Assembly (NCBI GenBank): GCA_964604565.1
Contig: CAZRZN010000213.1
Span: 1 to 7,726, forward strand
DNA length: 7,726 bases
DNA from: CAZRZN01 sp964604565
GTDB lineage: Bacteria > Pseudomonadota > Alphaproteobacteria > Rhodobacterales > Rhodobacteraceae
Direction: 5' to 3'
In this document: positions 5,264 to 7,726 of the stretch, piece by piece
Numbering within the stretch: the first letter of the stretch is position 1
How the letters are laid out: every line of letters begins with the position of its first letter
Notes under the pieces: model-generated
What the model saw: the letters and a program-made list of their open reading frames with translations, nothing else
Told to the model about the DNA's origin: nothing
The model's database searches: none
Made by a program: the position numbers and the translations under genes

Positions 5264-6585
5264 AATTGTCAGGCTGGGGTCGGTTTCCGGTGCGCGAGAC
5301 CGAGGTCAAGACCCCGAGAGACGAGGACGCGCTGCGCGCTCTGGTCATGGATGGAACGCCCGTCATCGCGCGCGGCAACGGGCGATCCTATGGCGACAGT
5401 GCCATCGGGTCGGACACCACGATCCGTATGCGGCATTTCGATCACATGCTTTCCTTCGATCCGGACAGCGGTCAGCTTGTGGCGGAGGCGGGGGTGCTCC
5501 TTGGTGATGTCATCACCGCCTTTCTGCCGCGCGGTTGGTTCCCGATGGTGACGCCGGGCACGCGGCTGATCACCCTGGGGGGCGCGATTGCCGCGGATGT
5601 GCACGGCAAGAACCATCACCTCGATGGCAGTTTCGGAACCTGCGTCGACTGGATCGACCTCATGGGGCCGCAGGGGGAGGTGCAGCGTTGTTCGCCTACG
5701 CAGAATGCGGAGCTGTTCCGCTGGACGTTGGGGGGCATGGGGCTGACCGGGATCATCCTGCGCGCGGCGATCCGCCTGCGCCCGGTCGAGACGGCGTGGA
5801 TCCGTCAGACCACGCATCCCGCGCCCGATCTCGATGCCGCGATGGCCCTGTTCGATGAGAACCAGCAGGCCAGCTATTCGGTGGCATGGATTGATTGTCT
5901 TGGCCGCGGGGACCGTTTGGGCCGTTCGCTGGTCATGCTGGGGGAACATGCGCGCCTGGATGATCTGGACGCCAAGCGTGCGCGCAGCCCCTTGGATGCG
6001 GGCCATAAAAGCAAGCACAGCGTGCCGTTGGACTTCCCCGGTTTCGCGCTGAACTCCCTGACGGTGCGGGCCTTCAACACCGCCTATTATTGGGCTGGTG
6101 CGCGCAAGGCGGGCACGCAGCTTGTAGATTGGGACACCTATTTCTATCCGCTGGACGCGATCCTCAACTGGAACCGGATCTATGGCCGCAAAGGCTTTGC
6201 CCAATTTCAATGCGTGCTGCCGCTGGCTCGGTCGCGCGATGGGCTGACAGCCTTGTTGCAGGCGATCTCGGAGTCGGGCGCGGGATCCTTCCTTGCCGTG
6301 CTCAAACGCTTCGGTCCGCAGCAAAGCGCCTTTTCCTTCCCGATGGAAGGTTACACGCTCGCGCTCGACTTTCCGATGAAGCCGGCAACGCTCCCGCTGT
6401 TGGAAAGGCTCGACCGGATCACGCTGGACCATGGCGGACGCTTCTACCTTGCCAAGGACAGCCGGATGGGCGCCGACACCCTGCGTGCCGCCGATGCCCG
6501 TGCTACCGGGTTTGCGGAGATGCGAAAAAGCACCGGGCTGACCGAACATTTCACCTCCGCCCAATCTGAGAGGCTTTCGCTGTGA
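5260..6585 (+). CDS. dprE1: DprE1-like FAD-dependent polyprenylphosphoryl-ribose 2'-oxidase
   Basis: This 441-residue flavoprotein of the vanillyl-alcohol oxidase/PCMH fold is close in size to mycobacterial DprE1 (461 aa). It would oxidise the ribose C2' hydroxyl of the lipid-linked sugar to the keto intermediate. Visible features are the FAD-binding RGNGRSYGDS (38-47), GGAIAADVHGKNHH (107-120) with His115 and Lys117 matching DprE1 His132 and Lys134, the YSVAW stretch (206-210), FAQFQCVLP with Gln315 and Gln317, FLAVLKRFG with Lys349 (Lys367), GYTLALDFP (364-372), and YLAKDSR with Lys399 (catalytic Lys418). The cysteine targeted by benzothiazinone drugs (Cys387) is replaced by Ala368. GGAGG lies 7 nt before the ATG, and the ATGA overlap with the GtrA gene indicates translational coupling. 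The family assignment is strong; the exact sugar stereochemistry of the product is inferred from the operon. Confidence 0.9.
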   Translation: MKLSGWGRFPVRETEVKTPRDEDALRALVMDGTPVIARGNGRSYGDSAIGSDTTIRMRHFDHMLSFDPDSGQLVAEAGVLLGDVITAFLPRGWFPMVTPGTRLITLGGAIAADVHGKNHHLDGSFGTCVDWIDLMGPQGEVQRCSPTQNAELFRWTLGGMGLTGIILRAAIRLRPVETAWIRQTTHPAPDLDAAMALFDENQQASYSVAWIDCLGRGDRLGRSLVMLGEHARLDDLDAKRARSPLDAGHKSKHSVPLDFPGFALNSLTVRAFNTAYYWAGARKAGTQLVDWDTYFYPLDAILNWNRIYGRKGFAQFQCVLPLARSRDGLTALLQAISESGAGSFLAVLKRFGPQQSAFSFPMEGYTLALDFPMKPATLPLLERLDRITLDHGGRFYLAKDSRMGADTLRAADARATGFAEMRKSTGLTEHFTSAQSERLSL

Positions 6586-7319
6586 CAGGTTCCCCCGTTC
6601 TCATCCTCGGCGCCGGTTCCGACATCGGGCAGGCGATTGCACAGGCCTTCGCCGGCGAAGGGCACGCGATCCAGCTTGCGGCGCGCACCTCCGCGCGGCT
6701 GGAAAACGTGCGTGCGGATATTGCCCTGCGCCATGGCGTGCAGGTCACGCTGCATGACTTCGACGCGCTCGATCCCGGCAGCCATGCCGCATTCGTCGAC
6801 GGCTTGCCCGCCTTGCCGGACGTCGCCGTCAGCGCCATCGGCCTGATGGGTCAGCAGGAAGAAAACGCGCGCGACCTTGAACAGGCTTCCCTTGTCATGC
6901 GGTCGAATTTCGAAGGGCCTGCCAGCATTTTCGCCCTTCTGGCCAATCGGTTCGAGGTCCGTGGATCGGGAACTCTGGTGGGCATAAGCTCCGTCGCCGG
7001 GGAACGCGGGCGCGCCACGAATTACGTCTATGGGTCTGCCAAGGCCGGTTTTACCGCCTTTCTGTCCGGGCTGCGCAACCGGCTGGCCGGCAAAGGCGTC
7101 CATGTGGTCACGGTTCTGCCGGGATTTGTGAATACCGCCATGACCGACGGGCTTGATCTGCCGGCCAGACTGACCGCCGATCCCGATGAGGTCGGAGTGG
7201 CCGTCCTTCGGGCCGTGCGAAAAGGGCGCAACGTGATTTATGTGCGCCGGATCTGGTGGCTGATCATGGCGATCATCCGCAATATCCCGGAGGCGATCTT
7301 CAAGAAGATGAAGATCTGA
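6582..7319 (+). CDS. dprE2: DprE2-like short-chain dehydrogenase, polyprenylphosphoryl-2-keto-ribose reductase
   Basis: This 245-residue NAD(P)-dependent SDR starts at a GTG that overlaps the dprE1 stop by 4 nt (GTGA), with GAGAGG 8 nt upstream. The nucleotide-binding motif is GAGSDIG (10-16). The catalytic residues are Ser137 in GISSVAGERG and the pair Tyr150/Lys154 in YVYGSAKAG. The C-terminal tail is hydrophobic and basic (WWLIMAIIRNIPEAIFKKMKI from about 225). The ending NIPEAIFKKMKI closely resembles the RHIPRPIFRKLPI end of mycobacterial DprE2 as I recall it, which separates it from generic SDRs. It would reduce the 2'-keto intermediate from DprE1 to the arabino form and complete the epimerisation at the membrane face. 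It is the last gene of the operon. The call depends on both its own sequence and its dprE1 neighbour. Confidence 0.88.
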   Translation: MTGSPVLILGAGSDIGQAIAQAFAGEGHAIQLAARTSARLENVRADIALRHGVQVTLHDFDALDPGSHAAFVDGLPALPDVAVSAIGLMGQQEENARDLEQASLVMRSNFEGPASIFALLANRFEVRGSGTLVGISSVAGERGRATNYVYGSAKAGFTAFLSGLRNRLAGKGVHVVTVLPGFVNTAMTDGLDLPARLTADPDEVGVAVLRAVRKGRNVIYVRRIWWLIMAIIRNIPEAIFKKMKI

Positions 7320-7384
7320 CAGGGCGGAGCGCGCGCCGTTCTGTCCTGCTCAGGCGCAACAAGAGGGGGCGGCGCCTCTCCTGA
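7320..7384. other. Short convergent intergenic region with weak hairpins
   Basis: The 65 bases between dprE2 and the convergent alcohol dehydrogenase gene contain a bulged plus-strand hairpin (ACAGGGCG at 7319-7326 against CGCC at 7334-7337 and CTGT at 7341-7344). On the minus strand, an AGAGG/CCTCT stem with an 8-nt loop is followed by TGTT. Neither has a clear T-tract, so neither is a confident intrinsic terminator. Confidence 0.25.
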
Positions 7385-7726
7385 TCAGGAAAACCGGATC
7401 TGTGCCTTGATTGCTTCGCTGCGGTTCGATGCAAGGCGAAATGCCTCTTCGGCCTGCGCCAGAGGCAGGGTCTGGGTGATCAGAGGCCTGACATCTATGC
7501 GGCCCGTCTGCATCAGGGTCACGGCGGTAAAGAACTCCTCGTGAAAGCGAAAGGAGCCGCGCAGCTGCAATTCCTTTGCGGTCATCGCCTGCACTGGCAG
7601 GGTCATGTCGCCCCCCAGGCCCAGCTGCACGATGATGCCGCCCGGGCGCATCGCCGGGACGGCAGACCCAAGCGCGACCTGCGCGCCGGAGCATTCGAAC
7701 AGCACATCGAAATGGCCCTTGTCGGC
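7385..7726 (-). CDS. Zinc-type alcohol dehydrogenase, L-idonate 5-dehydrogenase-like, C-terminal part
   Basis: Only the last 113 residues are in the window; the catalytic zinc domain and most of the nucleotide-binding motif lie beyond the right edge. What remains is the second half of the Rossmann domain of a medium-chain dehydrogenase: FDVLFECSGAQVAL, then MRPGGIIVQLGLGG, the KELQLRGSFRFHEEF segment where the chain returns to the catalytic domain, and the terminal helix region PLITQTLPLAQAEEAFRLA. RGSFRFHEEF and the RSEAIKAQIRF ending resemble L-idonate 5-dehydrogenase and related sorbitol/threonine dehydrogenases. It would oxidise a secondary alcohol of a polyol or sugar acid with NAD(P). 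It is convergent with the dprE1-dprE2 operon, so it is probably unrelated to it. The family is secure; the substrate is tentative. Confidence 0.8.
   Translation of the reverse strand, partial: ADKGHFDVLFECSGAQVALGSAVPAMRPGGIIVQLGLGGDMTLPVQAMTAKELQLRGSFRFHEEFFTAVTLMQTGRIDVRPLITQTLPLAQAEEAFRLASNRSEAIKAQIRFS

Noticed and set aside
5269..6564. 431-codon open frame on the minus strand
   Set aside because: It lies entirely opposite dprE1, whose conserved FAD and active-site motifs prove the plus-strand frame.

Overview
The window is GC-rich and gene-dense, and its protein families and gene style fit an alphaproteobacterium, most likely in or near the Rhodobacterales. That is an inference from gene content and codon bias; no rRNA or other phylogenetic marker is present. 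Seven complete protein genes and two partial ones at the edges are supported. No tRNA, rRNA, CRISPR array, transposase or phage gene was seen.

Left part (1-2905): two minus-strand genes form a likely operon, a stand-alone Lrp/AsnC ligand-binding (RAM) domain protein and the start of a branched-chain amino-acid-type ABC transporter substrate-binding protein that runs off the left edge. Divergent from them is a plus-strand SMP-30/gluconolactonase-type lactonase. Convergent with the lactonase is a minus-strand NAD-dependent beta-decarboxylating dehydrogenase of the isopropylmalate/isocitrate/tartrate dehydrogenase family. A minus-strand zinc-type alcohol dehydrogenase, L-idonate 5-dehydrogenase-like, enters from the right edge (7385-7726). 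The lactonase and the two dehydrogenases could all act on sugar acids, though nothing in the sequence ties them into one pathway.

Central part (3349-7319): a tightly coupled plus-strand four-gene operon is the main point of interest. It encodes a HAD phosphatase-like domain fused to a UbiA-family polyprenyl-phosphate phosphoribosyltransferase, a small GtrA-family membrane protein, a DprE1-like FAD oxidase and a DprE2-like short-chain reductase. The spacing is 1 nt, then a 4-nt ATGA overlap, then a 4-nt GTGA overlap. Together these match the mycobacterial route to decaprenylphosphoryl-D-arabinofuranose (DPA). In that route PRPP plus polyprenyl phosphate gives polyprenylphosphoryl-5-phosphoribose, which is dephosphorylated to polyprenylphosphoryl-ribose. 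The ribose is then epimerised at C2' by oxidation (DprE1) and reduction (DprE2). In this reading the HAD domain supplies the phosphatase step and GtrA is a candidate for lipid-linked sugar translocation. No arabinosyltransferase lies in the window, so the final acceptor is unknown.

The 443-bp gap ahead of this operon (2906-3348) has no convincing gene. It holds several inverted repeats, including a cluster of three within about 86 bp and a perfect 10-bp palindrome about 90 bp before the operon start.
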